Assembly: GCF_900093605.1 (NCBI RefSeq)
Contig: NZ_FLYE01000045.1
Location: 1-64,000 of the forward strand
DNA from: Candidatus Terasakiella magnetica
GTDB lineage: Bacteria > Pseudomonadota > Alphaproteobacteria > Rhodospirillales > Terasakiellaceae
DNA: 64,000 nucleotides
Direction: 5' to 3'
Positions 36,883 to 46,569 of the stretch are shown here, piece by piece. Both the position numbers and the translations under genes were made by a program. A model generated the notes under the pieces. That model saw nothing but the letters and a program-made list of their open reading frames with translations, did not search any database and was not told where the DNA came from. Numbering within the stretch: position 1 is the stretch's first letter; the number at the start of each line of letters is the position of its first letter.

Positions 36883-37785
36883 TTATAAGAGAGCATCATC
36901 AATGATGCTCAGCTGTGCGATGATATTATTTAAATGTTTTTTGATTTTTTCAAAACCCTCGTTGGGAGAAATCGTCGCTTCATCCATATAAAGTGCACGG
37001 TTAAGCTCGATCTGCACTGTATGAATATGTTGATCGGGGCGACCATAATGTTGTGTTGTAAAGCCACCAGCATAAGGGCGGTTGCGCTTAACGATAAAGC
37101 CTTCATCCTCTAACAGGTTTTGTAAGTGATCTGTGATCCAAGATGCACAAGATGAACCAAAGCGATCCCCAAGGATGATATCGGCGTAATCATGAGGGGG
37201 TGATCCGCTCTTTGAGATGCCAGAGGGCATGGAGTGACAATCAATCAGCAGGCAGGCCCCATAGGCTTTATGGGTTTGCTCAATCATCTGGCGCAAGGCA
37301 CTGTGATAGGGATGATAGATTTTCTTGATGCGCTGATCAGCTTCTTCAAACTTCAGCTTATGGGCATAAATGTTATTCCCATTTGTCACCATTTTTGCAA
37401 TGGTGCCAAGGCCTGCTTGGGCGCGCGGCGAGTCGATATTGACATAAGAGGGCAGCGGGTCCTCAAACATGGCGGGGTCAAGCTCGTAAGGCTCGCGATT
37501 AACATCTAGATAGGCCCGCGGGTAGTTCGCTTTTAAAAGGGGACTGCCCTGTTTAACGCAAGCCTCATAAAGCTCATCCACAAAAGCATCTTCAGAGCGG
37601 CGAAGCGCAATCGGGTCTAGTGGTGAGTTTTCTACAAAATCTTTTGGGTAGCAACGCCCGCTGTGGGGTGAGGCATAGACCACGGGGGAGGTCTGTTTTT
37701 TAGGGCGCAAAAGAGTATATGAAGCATCTACTTGTGATGCTTCATGCATATCTTGATTTTGGGCTTCGTTGTTTGAAGCGACCAT
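36883..37785 (-). CDS. N-formylglutamate amidohydrolase family protein
   Basis: A 300-residue zinc hydrolase of the FGase/HutG family, which releases formate from N-formylglutamate; some relatives act on other N-acyl or cell-wall compounds. Family motifs are YASPHSGRCYP, SEDAFVDELY, the DVNREPYELDP segment, LLIDCHSMPSG and HTVQIELNRALYMDE. No hut genes are adjacent. A second, divergent member is at 46570. Confidence 0.88.
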   Translation of the reverse strand: MVASNNEAQNQDMHEASQVDASYTLLRPKKQTSPVVYASPHSGRCYPKDFVENSPLDPIALRRSEDAFVDELYEACVKQGSPLLKANYPRAYLDVNREPYELDPAMFEDPLPSYVNIDSPRAQAGLGTIAKMVTNGNNIYAHKLKFEEADQRIKKIYHPYHSALRQMIEQTHKAYGACLLIDCHSMPSGISKSGSPPHDYADIILGDRFGSSCASWITDHLQNLLEDEGFIVKRNRPYAGGFTTQHYGRPDQHIHTVQIELNRALYMDEATISPNEGFEKIKKHLNNIIAQLSIIDDALL

Positions 37786-37872
37786 TACCCTGTTACCATC
37801 CCCTTTAGTTTGAATATGTTGGTAGCCTGTCCGTCATGGCGGCGCAAGAGGGGGAGGGCTTTTTTTAGAAAA

Positions 37873-37910
37873 AAAAGGGGCAGTCTCGTTAAATGAGGAC
37901 TGCCCCTTTT
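37873..37910. terminator. Bidirectional terminator
   Basis: Thirteen-base stem AAAAGGGGCAGTC / GACTGCCCCTTTT, downstream of the RND operon on the minus strand. Confidence 0.9.
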
Positions 37911-37928
37911 GATTTCGTGATTGTGTTC

Positions 37929-40900
37929 TTAAAGCTCCCCACGGTGATATTTTACACCATAAAACAGCGCAAAGAAGACAGGCACCATGATGAGGGTGAG
38001 GACCGTGGCAAAGCCCAGCCCGAACATGATGGTCACAGCCAGTGGCGCAAAAAACACATCACTCAGCAGCGGGATCAAGCCAAGCACGGTGGTCACCGCC
38101 GCCATCACAACAGGGCGCAGGCGGCTTACAGCTGCTTGGGTAATGGCATCATGCCAGCCGGTGTTTTCTTCTTCAAACAGGCGCTTGATCTCTTCCACCA
38201 GCACGATACTGTTTTTCAACAACATGCCCGATAGGCTTAAGAAACCAAGCATAGCGGTAAAGCTGAAAGGCTGATTAAACAGCAAGAGCCCACACGTCAC
38301 CCCAATGATGGAAAGCGGTACGGTCAACCAGACCACAAGGGTCTGTTTTACTGAATTAAACAGCAAGACTGTAATAGCAATCATCACCAGAACACCAAGG
38401 GGAACAAATTCAAACACAGCCTTATTGGCTTTTTGCTGAGATTCAAATTCACCGCCCCAGCTCAGGGCATAGCCTTCAGGTAACTCAATGGCCTCGACTT
38501 GAGGGCGCAGGCGCTCAAACAGGGCAAAGGAGTTTGTATCGCCATAAGGGTTTGGATCAGCCCAGACTTGCACCGTGCGTTTACGATCCCGGCGCATAAT
38601 CAACGGGTCTTCCCAGTGTAGGTCGATATTATGCACCACCTGATCAATATTGACATATTGGTTCAGCGCGGGACTATAGACCTGTACATTGCCAAGCTGG
38701 CTGACTTCCCGGCGCTCAGAAGCGGGGGGTTGCAGCAAGATGGGCAACATGGTGGAACCATCGCGCAACAGGCCAACTTGAACGCCATTGACGTTCATGG
38801 AGAGCGCATTATCCAGATCGGTTTTTGAAATCCCTAAACGGCGGGCTTCAGCCTCGGCAAATTGGGGGCGCAAGACCTTGGTGCGTTCACGCCAGTCATG
38901 GCGCACATTAATCGCATCGGGATCATCCATAAAGAGACCGATGACTTGGGCAGATATTTGGCGCAAGACAGCAGGGTCAGGGCCTGTGAGGCGGGCCTCG
39001 ATTTTTGCTTTACTGGCAGGGCCAATGAAAATGCGGTTAGATTTAGAAAAGGCCTGTGGGGCTTTTTCAGCAATGGTTTCATCCACCCATTTTCGAACCT
39101 CGGCAACTTTGTCACCGCTTTTTACTTCAATGATAAATTGCCCAAAGCTGGCGTAGCTACGTTCCCCATTATAGGTCAGCATAAAGCGCATGGCACCTTG
39201 ACCAACCGTTGTGGTGACATTCTTGATCTCTTCGCGCTCAAGGAAGGTTTTTTCAAGCTCAGCCATATTCTGGCTGGTGGCCCGAATGTCAGAACCTTCC
39301 GGCAACCAGTAATCCACCGTGATGACAGGCAGGTTTGAAGGTGGGAAGAAGGCTTGACTGACAAAGCCAAAGCCGACAATGGCAAGCCCAAGCAGGCCCA
39401 GCATAGCCCCGGCTGTGACAAAACGAAAACGCAAACATAAAAGAAGTACGCCCTTATAGACCTGATAAAGCGCACCTTTATAAGGATCGTTTTCTTCTTC
39501 TTGGCTAATAACTTCGCTGTTTTCCTTAAACATCAAATTGGCGAAAAATGGTGTGAGCGTAATCGCCATAATCCAGCTGATGAAAAGGGAGATTAAAAGC
39601 ACCCAGAACAACGCACCGGTAAATTCACCAGAGGCATCAGGCGAGAGGCCAATGGGGGCAAAGGCGGTAATGGCAATGACGGTTGCCCCCAGCAAAGGCC
39701 AAACGGTTTGGGAGATAATCTGTTGGGCGGCTTCAAGCTTGCTTAAGCCGCGCTTTATCCCAATGAGAATCCCTTCCGTAATGACAATGGCATTATCAAC
39801 CAGCATACCAAGGGCAATGACCAAGGCCCCAAGGGAAATACGATGGAGATCAATACCAAAGATTTTCATACCGATGAAGGTGGCTAGAATGGTCAGTGAC
39901 AGGATCAAGCTCATCAAAATACCTGAGCGCATACCCATGGTGAGCAAGAGCACAACCACCACAATGGCGATGGCTTGGCCAAGACTGACAACAAAATCAC
40001 TAACGGATTTTTCAACCTGACCCGGTTGATCATAAATCACGCTGGCTTCCATGCCCAAGGGGCGGGCAAATTCCAGCTCATCAAGGCGGTCTTCAACCGC
40101 TTTGCCGATTTCCACCACATTAACGCCACTGGCAAAGGAAATGCCAAGGGTAAGCGCACGCTCACCATTAAAGCGATAGACTTGCGAAGGTGGGTCGGCG
40201 TAGGTGCGCGAAATATTGGCAACGTCGCTTAGATAAATAATCTGCCCATTGGCCTGACCAAGCATCAGGTTTTTCAACTCTTCCACCTGATCATAGGTGC
40301 CTGTGGAGCTGATGCGGATATATTCACTGCCTGCGCGAATGCGCCCGGCGTTACTGACCATATTCTGGTTTTGTAAAACAGATTGTAGGTTGGTTAGCGA
40401 CATGTTGAGTGAGGTGAGCTTTGCACGGTTCACTTCTAAAACGATTTGTTCTGTGCGTCGCCCACCAACTGCAACCTTGCCCACACCATCCACAAGGATG
40501 AGTTCACGGCGTAGGTAATCAACATAATCAGCCAGTTCTTCATAGGAATAGCCATCACCCGTGACAGCCATAAACACGCCATAGACATCGCCAAAATCAT
40601 CATTAATGATGGGCGCGCGTGCGCTGCTTGGCAGGCTGCTTTCCATATCGCGAATTTTGCGGCGCATTTCATCCCAGATTTGGGCGAGATCGTCCTTGCG
40701 ATAGGTGCTTTTCATCTCAACCGTGACCTGTGATAGGCCGGCTGAGGAAATGGAGCGAATATTTTCTACATAGGGCAGCTGCTGGATCACATTTTCAATG
40801 GGCAGGGTGATTTCTTCTTCCACCTCTTGGGCAGAAGCACCGGGATAAGCAGTCATCACCACAGCTTCTTTGATGGTGAATTCAGGGTCTTCCAAGCGGC

Positions 40901-41000
40901 CTAATCCCATAAAGGACAGGATCCCCCCGCCAAGAAGCAAGAGGGTAACCATCCAGCTTACCACGTTGCGGCTAATGGCGAATTGCGTCAAATTCATCAT
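37929..41000 (-). CDS. RND efflux transporter inner-membrane pump
   Basis: A 1023-residue proton-driven RND pump of the HAE1/AcrB superfamily. There is one N-terminal helix (about 13-32), a large periplasmic porter domain (LEDPEFTIKEAVVMTAYPGAS start), a membrane block at about 335-530, a second periplasmic domain and a final block after about 860. The helix-4 LGMLVDNAIVITEGI motif with its Asp for proton transfer is present. It sits directly behind its adaptor gene. No outer-membrane TolC-like gene is adjacent. Confidence 0.93.
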   Translation of the reverse strand: MMNLTQFAISRNVVSWMVTLLLLGGGILSFMGLGRLEDPEFTIKEAVVMTAYPGASAQEVEEEITLPIENVIQQLPYVENIRSISSAGLSQVTVEMKSTYRKDDLAQIWDEMRRKIRDMESSLPSSARAPIINDDFGDVYGVFMAVTGDGYSYEELADYVDYLRRELILVDGVGKVAVGGRRTEQIVLEVNRAKLTSLNMSLTNLQSVLQNQNMVSNAGRIRAGSEYIRISSTGTYDQVEELKNLMLGQANGQIIYLSDVANISRTYADPPSQVYRFNGERALTLGISFASGVNVVEIGKAVEDRLDELEFARPLGMEASVIYDQPGQVEKSVSDFVVSLGQAIAIVVVVLLLTMGMRSGILMSLILSLTILATFIGMKIFGIDLHRISLGALVIALGMLVDNAIVITEGILIGIKRGLSKLEAAQQIISQTVWPLLGATVIAITAFAPIGLSPDASGEFTGALFWVLLISLFISWIMAITLTPFFANLMFKENSEVISQEEENDPYKGALYQVYKGVLLLCLRFRFVTAGAMLGLLGLAIVGFGFVSQAFFPPSNLPVITVDYWLPEGSDIRATSQNMAELEKTFLEREEIKNVTTTVGQGAMRFMLTYNGERSYASFGQFIIEVKSGDKVAEVRKWVDETIAEKAPQAFSKSNRIFIGPASKAKIEARLTGPDPAVLRQISAQVIGLFMDDPDAINVRHDWRERTKVLRPQFAEAEARRLGISKTDLDNALSMNVNGVQVGLLRDGSTMLPILLQPPASERREVSQLGNVQVYSPALNQYVNIDQVVHNIDLHWEDPLIMRRDRKRTVQVWADPNPYGDTNSFALFERLRPQVEAIELPEGYALSWGGEFESQQKANKAVFEFVPLGVLVMIAITVLLFNSVKQTLVVWLTVPLSIIGVTCGLLLFNQPFSFTAMLGFLSLSGMLLKNSIVLVEEIKRLFEEENTGWHDAITQAAVSRLRPVVMAAVTTVLGLIPLLSDVFFAPLAVTIMFGLGFATVLTLIMVPVFFALFYGVKYHRGEL

Positions 41001-41018
41001 GATCGCTTAATCCTTTTC

Positions 41019-42089
41019 CTAGAGGCCACGTTCTTTAACGATGGGGCGGACTTTTTGGCCTTCGCGCACATAGGTGACACCTACGGCGATCACGCGATCA
41101 TTGGCTTTTAAGCCTTCAATAACGCGGATGTTTTCTTTTTCAATGCCTGTGGTTTTAACGGCAGTTTTATGGGCGGTGTTATTTTCATCCAGCTTCCATA
41201 CCCATGTTTTAGAATCGGCTTCAAAAACAGCCTCTAGGGGAATGAGAACACCGGGGGTATCAGAGCTAAATACTTTAGAGAGGTTCACGCTGACCGTCAC
41301 ACTCATACCCGGCAAGACCGTGAGCCCTTTAGGGCGCGGCATAGAGACGGTGACTTTAAACGAACGAGTCGTGGCATCAGGAACGGTTTCATGCTCACGA
41401 TACCACGCATCAAAGGTTTTCTCAGGCATGGAGTCAAATTTAACCAGAACATGACCGCCGTTTGTATTGTTTTTATTCAGTTTTAAAAACAGACTTTCCG
41501 GCACGTTAAAGACAACATCAATTTCCTTGGCTCCTTGGAATTCGACAATGGGTTCTTTGGCTTGGATATTCTGGAAATTATCAATATCGATGCGGCTGAT
41601 CATGCCATCATAGGGCGCAACTAGCTTTGTGTAGCTCAAATCATCTTTAGCCAGCTTATAAGAGGCTTGGGCGGCTTCAAAGGTGGAACGGGCTTCATCA
41701 AGGCGCGATTTGGCAACGTGCTTTTGTTTAAAGAGGACTTTTTGGCGGTCAAACTCGGTTTTAGCCAGTTGATATTTGGCATGGCGGTCCGTTAAGGTGT
41801 TTTGATAAGACGCATCATCAAGGCGTGCAATGGTCTCACCTTGTTTAATCAGCTGGCCTGCGCGAACGGGGAGGTCAATGATCTGCCCATTAACGCGAAA
41901 GGCAAGGGTGGAGCGTCGCGTGGCCTCGGTTACGCCGGGAAAGACTTTTTCATGTTGGGCGGTGCGATCAATCACAAGGGCGATTTTTGCCGGGCGTACA
42001 ATATCGGCTTTTTTATCTTGGACCGCTTCATCATCCCCACAGGCGCTGAGCAAAAAAGCGGTTGCCGCCAGCATCATAAATGTCTTCAT
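41019..42089 (-). CDS. RND efflux periplasmic adaptor (membrane fusion protein), lipoprotein
   Basis: A 356-residue adaptor. The lipobox LSAC puts lipidated Cys at 17. A lipoyl/barrel-sandwich half (LPVRAGQLIKQGETIARLDD), a coiled-coil hairpin (about 95-160), the second lipoyl half (LVAPYDGMISRIDI) and a beta-barrel domain follow. It is the first gene of the two-gene efflux operon, 18 bases before the pump. Confidence 0.93.
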   Translation of the reverse strand: MKTFMMLAATAFLLSACGDDEAVQDKKADIVRPAKIALVIDRTAQHEKVFPGVTEATRRSTLAFRVNGQIIDLPVRAGQLIKQGETIARLDDASYQNTLTDRHAKYQLAKTEFDRQKVLFKQKHVAKSRLDEARSTFEAAQASYKLAKDDLSYTKLVAPYDGMISRIDIDNFQNIQAKEPIVEFQGAKEIDVVFNVPESLFLKLNKNNTNGGHVLVKFDSMPEKTFDAWYREHETVPDATTRSFKVTVSMPRPKGLTVLPGMSVTVSVNLSKVFSSDTPGVLIPLEAVFEADSKTWVWKLDENNTAHKTAVKTTGIEKENIRVIEGLKANDRVIAVGVTYVREGQKVRPIVKERGL

Positions 42090-42359
42090 TCTATTTTCTC
42101 CATGCCAAATGTGACCCTACCATAGAGAAATAATACCGTTTTCTTCTGTTAAGTAACTCACAAAGCAGGGGCGATTCTTCTTTTTAAAAGAGCTTACGTT
42201 GGTTTTTGTCAGAATGAGGGCACCGAGAAGCCTAATAAAACAGGCGGGAGGCTATTTTTTTGTACTTTTTCCTTGCGCGTAGAAAGAGTCATGGTTATAA
42301 AGCGCTCCACCAAGGTCAAAGGCGCAGTTTTGTGCGTTTTTTGGTTGAGATCAAAAGAT

Positions 42360-42436
42360 GGGTCGTTAGCTCAGTTGGTTAGAGTGTTGCCTTGACATGG
42401 CAGAGGTCACAAGTTCAAATCTTGTACGACCCACCA
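42360..42436 (+). tRNA. tRNA-Val(GAC)
   Basis: 77 bases with a GGGTCGT/ACGACCC acceptor stem, D loop AGCTCAGTTGGTTAGAG, anticodon stem TTGCC/GGCAG around loop TTGACAT (anticodon GAC), T loop TTCAAAT and encoded CCA. Confidence 0.96.
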
Positions 42437-42543
42437 TTTTTTGTAATTGGGGATTACGTTGTTGACTCAATGGGGTGATCTCCGTATGTTCCCGGCTCCG
42501 CTCATCGAAGGAGATGGGCAAAAGTGTTTGAGGATACGAGATT

Positions 42544-42669
42544 ATGAAAGTTCGCAATTCTTTGAAGTCAGCAAAGCTGCGTGAAAAAGGCTGCCGTGTT
42601 GTGCGCCGCCGTGGCCGCGTTTACGTCATCAATAAAAAGAACCCACGTTTTAAGGCTCGTCAGGGCTGA
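42544..42669 (+). CDS. rpmJ: 50S ribosomal protein L36
   Basis: A 41-residue protein ([20 protein letters not shown]... ending in [12 protein letters not shown]). The length and lack of the Cys4 zinc motif make it the zinc-independent type B form usual in alphaproteobacteria. GAGGA precedes the ATG. Typical monocistronic gene next to a tRNA, with its own terminator. Confidence 0.95.
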   Translation: MKVRNSLKSAKLREKGCRVVRRRGRVYVINKKNPRFKARQG

Positions 42670-42701
42670 TTAAACAACGTTTCTTTTGAAGACGTTTGAC
42701 A

Positions 42702-42738
42702 AAAAAGCCGCTTCCCTTAACGGGGATGCGGCTTTTTG
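42702..42738 (+). terminator. Terminator of rpmJ
   Basis: Stem AAAAGCCGC...GCGGCTTTT with an inner CCC/GGG pairing, then T-run. Confidence 0.88.
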
Positions 42739-42800
42739 TCGTCTCAAAATGCAAAGGAGACTTGCACATTTTAAATGAGGGACGTACCCTATAAAAAAGA

Positions 42801-43754
42801 ATGCAGGGATCTATTAAGTCTATGGGCTTTAAGAAAAAATTAGCGGGTAGCTCAATGGTGCGCTATTTGGCGCAAAATACACCACTGATGCATGGAATGG
42901 CGAAAAAGCTTGTTCCCGCAACCGAAATGGATGAAGCCGTTGATGTGGCGCGCAAGCTGCTTGATATGGGCTATCACGTGTGTCTGCACCATTTGGGTAA
43001 AGCCTCTAAAGACATAGAAACCATCCAGGAAAATGTCAGCACAGTCATGGAAACCATGGAAATTCTGGACGAAGAACGTCTGGAAGTCTGTGTAACTCTA
43101 ACCCCTTCTGAAATGGGCTATCTAAAATCGACCCGTGGCGGGGAAGGCCATTGTCGTCAAATCGGTCAGATTTTTGGTAACCGAATCTCTGTTCGTGATG
43201 TAGAAGATCGCCAAGGCTACGGTGATGGCAAGGATGAAGGCGAGCGCAACCTCTTGATGATCCATGCCAGTGAGCGCGTTGCCATGCAAAGGGTTTTAGC
43301 GCTTTATGGCTCGCTCTTTCGCTCAGACGTACCGGCATGTGTGACAATTCCAGCCGGGCTAACGCGCAGTATTGATGATGTGAAAACCATTATTTCACAA
43401 GGCGGTAACGTGCGCTTGTCCATGACACCATTTTTGGTGAGTGATGCAAGTTCTTATGAATATGAAGATTTGATCGCCGATAACTATATGAAGCTGGCGC
43501 GACTGTTATTATCTGAAGATGCCATGATCCAGCAGGTTAAACCTGTCTTTGCCCTTGAAGATAACGATATGGCAGAACAAATCATCATGATGGCGAATAT
43601 GGAAGGCTGGCCTTTTAACGCCTTTGAATTTGAAATTCCCTATGGGGTGAATAACGCCTTGAAGCGAAAATTGCTTGAAGAAGGGTATAACGTGCGCGTT
43701 CTCATCCCGTTTGGGAAAGAATGGTGGCCCTATTTTCAAAAGCGTAGCGAATAG
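42801..43754 (+). CDS. Proline dehydrogenase-like protein, diverged active site
   Basis: A 317-residue TIM-barrel protein like single-domain FAD-dependent proline dehydrogenases: LDMGYHVCLHHLGK (about 54-67), MEILDE near 88-93, and the C-terminal YNVRVLIPFGKEWWPYFQKR matching the family PYG-x-x-W-x-PYF-x-RR motif. The usual RL-V-KGAY segment reads VRLSMTPFLVSDASSYE, with the catalytic Lys and neighbours lost. It may act on a different substrate or be non-catalytic. It stands alone, without the P5C dehydrogenase partner. Confidence 0.7.
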   Translation: MQGSIKSMGFKKKLAGSSMVRYLAQNTPLMHGMAKKLVPATEMDEAVDVARKLLDMGYHVCLHHLGKASKDIETIQENVSTVMETMEILDEERLEVCVTLTPSEMGYLKSTRGGEGHCRQIGQIFGNRISVRDVEDRQGYGDGKDEGERNLLMIHASERVAMQRVLALYGSLFRSDVPACVTIPAGLTRSIDDVKTIISQGGNVRLSMTPFLVSDASSYEYEDLIADNYMKLARLLLSEDAMIQQVKPVFALEDNDMAEQIIMMANMEGWPFNAFEFEIPYGVNNALKRKLLEEGYNVRVLIPFGKEWWPYFQKRSE

Positions 43755-43768
43755 AAGCACTCATTAAA

Positions 43769-43798
43769 AAAGGCGTCACCATGATCATGATGACGCCA
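43769..43798. terminator. Terminator between convergent genes
   Basis: Near-palindromic GGCGTCA...TGACGCC with ATGATCAT at the centre; A-rich on both sides. Confidence 0.7.
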
Positions 43799-43830
43799 TA
43801 AAAATAGTCCTACGATTGAGGACGTTTTTT

Positions 43831-44076
43831 TTAATCCATGCCCAAAGCACGTTTGTAAAGGTCGAGAATCTCTTCCTGTTCTGAGCGGTCATGGTCTTCC
43901 ATTTTGCGCAAACGCACCAGCTGGCGCATGATCTTAATATCAAAGCCTGTGCCTTTTGCTTCGGCGTATACGTCTTTAATATCAGCCGCGAGAGCTGCTT
44001 TTTCTTCTTCTAGACGCTCGATACGTTCAATGAAAGAGCGCAGGTGATCGCCTGCAATTCCGCCGACTTCAGCCAT
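43831..44076 (-). CDS. gapR: GapR family DNA-binding protein (DUF2312)
   Basis: An 81-residue coiled-coil protein ([42 protein letters not shown]). The match to GapR, a nucleoid-associated protein that binds overtwisted DNA ahead of replication forks in Caulobacter, is strong and nearly full length. It stands alone. Confidence 0.93.
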   Translation of the reverse strand: MAEVGGIAGDHLRSFIERIERLEEEKAALAADIKDVYAEAKGTGFDIKIMRQLVRLRKMEDHDRSEQEEILDLYKRALGMD

Positions 44077-44283
44077 AATTTAATCCTTTACCAATGAAGT
44101 GCTTATCAAAATTTGGATGGAAGATACCTAGCTCTTGTCTGACATGCAAGTTTGAACCTTCTATCGCAATAGATAAAAAAATGCTCAATATGAGCTGAAA
44201 AAGAGCTGTTTTTCTTGCGCAACCTTCTGTTTCTGTGCAAAAAATACAAGATAAAAGTAATAATATTCTGGGGTTTTATAACT

Positions 44284-45369
44284 GTGGCTCGTTATCATTT
44301 AGATCGCTTGTCTGTAATGTTGGTTGAAGATAACGCTTTCGTGCGCGACACGATGGCGAACCTTTTGCGATCGTTTGAAGTGCGTAAGCTTGTAACTTGT
44401 GAAAACGGGGTACAGGCGATTGAGTTTTTAAAGACAGCTGGCGGGCCCAATAACCCCGGCGGTGTGGATTTGATCATTTCTGATCTGGTCATGTCGCCTG
44501 CCAATGGTCTTTTGTTGTTGCGCTGGGTGCGTGCAGCCAAAGAATCGCCAAATCGTTTTATGCCGTTCATGATGATGAGTGGTGCGGCTGATAATGATTA
44601 TGTCAATGCTGCGCGCGACATGGGGGTGACAGAGTTTCTCTCCAAGCCGTTCTCGGTAGATAGTGTTTATAAACGCTTGATGGAATTGATTGATTACCCG
44701 CGCCAATATGTCACCACACATAACTATCATGGCCCGGACCGCCGCCGCCGTCGCGAACCGCCACCCAATAATGTGGAACGTCGCGAAGCCACCGAAGAAG
44801 ATATTACGATCGTTTATTCTGGTGAGAAGAAAAAAGCCAAAAACGATTCTGGTGTGTGGTATTTCCGTCTGCCTAACCGTTTAAAAGAAAAAGTCGGTGG
44901 CATGGGCATGAAAAGCGGTGGTGCTTTGCCTCAAGACCTTCTTGATCAGGCCGAGGCCGAGCTAGAACGTTCATCTGCGAGCTTTGGGGATTGGGCGCTG
45001 GAATATCTCTCCCAGCTGTCAAACCTTTGTACAGAGGCTTTGTTGGCTCCGGGTGCACGTAGTGACCATTTCCATCAAATCAACCTGCTGGCCCACGAAT
45101 TGCGTGGTCAGGGCGGGACGTTTGGTTATCCGTTGATCTCCATCTTTGGTAAGATGCTTTATGAATGCACCATGGAAGGCTGTAAAGAAACAGACGCTTC
45201 TGTTGAAGTGGTGAAAGCCCACGTGGATGCCATGCGCGCAGTCTTGCGTGAAAAGATTATGGGCGATGGTGGCACTTTGGGGCGTGAATTACTACAAGGG
45301 CTACAGGCAGCTGTTAAAGAAAAAACCGGTCAGGTCCTCAAGATTGAGGAAGAAGACCAAGGCTGGTAA
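44284..45369 (+). CDS. Response regulator with C-terminal Hpt-like domain
   Basis: About 361 residues from the GTG at 44284; upstream codons in frame are not family-like. The receiver domain (1-130) has E15/D16, phospho-acceptor D67 (LIISDLVM) and K near FLSKPFS. A basic linker RRRRREPPPNN follows, then a helical C-terminal part whose LLAHELRGQGGTFGYP (H271) matches a histidine phosphotransfer site. It could act as a phosphorelay hub. No cognate kinase is adjacent. Confidence 0.82.
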   Translation: MARYHLDRLSVMLVEDNAFVRDTMANLLRSFEVRKLVTCENGVQAIEFLKTAGGPNNPGGVDLIISDLVMSPANGLLLLRWVRAAKESPNRFMPFMMMSGAADNDYVNAARDMGVTEFLSKPFSVDSVYKRLMELIDYPRQYVTTHNYHGPDRRRRREPPPNNVERREATEEDITIVYSGEKKKAKNDSGVWYFRLPNRLKEKVGGMGMKSGGALPQDLLDQAEAELERSSASFGDWALEYLSQLSNLCTEALLAPGARSDHFHQINLLAHELRGQGGTFGYPLISIFGKMLYECTMEGCKETDASVEVVKAHVDAMRAVLREKIMGDGGTLGRELLQGLQAAVKEKTGQVLKIEEEDQGW

Positions 45370-45385
45370 ATGGCCTTATGTTTTT

Positions 45386-45427
45386 AAGAAAAAGCCCTCT
45401 GTATATAAATGCAGGGGGCTTTTTTTA
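45386..45427. terminator. Bidirectional terminator
   Basis: Stem AGCCC-CTG / CAG-GGGCT (A/T-rich loop) with A-run and T-run flanks between convergent genes. Confidence 0.8.
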
Positions 45428-46561
45428 TAAACCGCGCAAGGTTTCGTCCTTTAACCAATGGGCAACGGCCCTGCTGGCTTCTAACTCATTGGCACCATTT
45501 GCACGGGCTTGATTAAAGACCTCGATTTGGCGATGCGCACTTGTGCCGCGCTTTAAGATGTTGTTCAGGCTGGCGATCTCTTCACGACAATTGAGCGCTT
45601 CAGCATCTTCTTTGAGCATGTCTTGCAGTTCATCAAGCAGGCTGTCAAAGGCAATGACTTCACCTTTACCAAAATCGGCAAGCCCTTCATCGGTGCCATA
45701 ACGTTGGGCGCGCCAGCGGTTTTCATTGATCAACATGGTGCGATAGGTGCGCCAGCGTTGGTTTGAGCGACGCAGACGATAGAGCATGCGCAAGATACAT
45801 TGAAACAGGGCGGCAATGGCAATGGCATCATCCAATGTGGTGCAAATGTCGGTAATGCGCATTTCAAGGGTGGGGAATTTTAATGCCGGGCGTACATCCC
45901 ACCACAGCATGGTCGCATCCTTGATCAGCCCCACATTGATCAGCGCATCCACATGTTTTTGATATTCGCTATAGCTGTCAAAAAATTCCGGCAAGCCCGT
46001 GCGCGGCAGCTCATCAAACACACTCAGGCGATAACATTTAAGCCCGGTATCGCGCCCGCGCCATAAAGGCGAAGAGGTGCTTAATGCCAAAAGATGGGGC
46101 AGGAAATAAGACACCTGATTCATTAAATCAATGCGCAAGTCATCATCATCAATACCCACGTGAACATGCATGCCTGATATGATGAGCCTGCGCACAACGC
46201 CTTGCATGTCTTGGGCAAAGTTATGATAACGCTCTGCATCGGTATGGTCTTGTTCATCCCATTCTGCAATGGGGTGGGTTGAGGCCGCAATGGGGGCAAG
46301 GTTGAACTGTTTGCCAACCTCTGCAACAGAGGAACGCAGCCAAGCTAACTGCGCGCGCGCCTCTTTCACATCTTTGCAGACCTTGGTGCCAACCTCGACT
46401 TGAGACTGTAGGAATTCTGGGCGTACCAAGTCTTTAAGCTCGGCCTGACAGGCTTTCATGAGCTCATCCATGGGCTGAGTGGCTAATTCTCCCGTGTCGC
46501 AATCGACCATCAGATATTCTTCTTCAATCCCGATGGTCCAGCTTGGTTCTTTTACCGACAT
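45425..46561 (-). CDS. YbdK-type carboxylate-amine ligase (GCS2 family)
   Basis: About 378 residues of the glutamate-cysteine ligase 2 family (TIGIEEEYLMVD near the start, SGMHVHVG, DVRPALKFPTLEMRI). E. coli YbdK has weak glutamate-cysteine ligase activity; the physiological substrate is open. Start ATG at 46561, behind TTGAGG. It follows the N-formylglutamate amidohydrolase by eight bases, a pairing seen in many alphaproteobacteria. Confidence 0.9.
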   Translation of the reverse strand: MSVKEPSWTIGIEEEYLMVDCDTGELATQPMDELMKACQAELKDLVRPEFLQSQVEVGTKVCKDVKEARAQLAWLRSSVAEVGKQFNLAPIAASTHPIAEWDEQDHTDAERYHNFAQDMQGVVRRLIISGMHVHVGIDDDDLRIDLMNQVSYFLPHLLALSTSSPLWRGRDTGLKCYRLSVFDELPRTGLPEFFDSYSEYQKHVDALINVGLIKDATMLWWDVRPALKFPTLEMRITDICTTLDDAIAIAALFQCILRMLYRLRRSNQRWRTYRTMLINENRWRAQRYGTDEGLADFGKGEVIAFDSLLDELQDMLKEDAEALNCREEIASLNNILKRGTSAHRQIEVFNQARANGANELEASRAVAHWLKDETLRGL

Positions 46562-46569
46562 GGCAAGCC

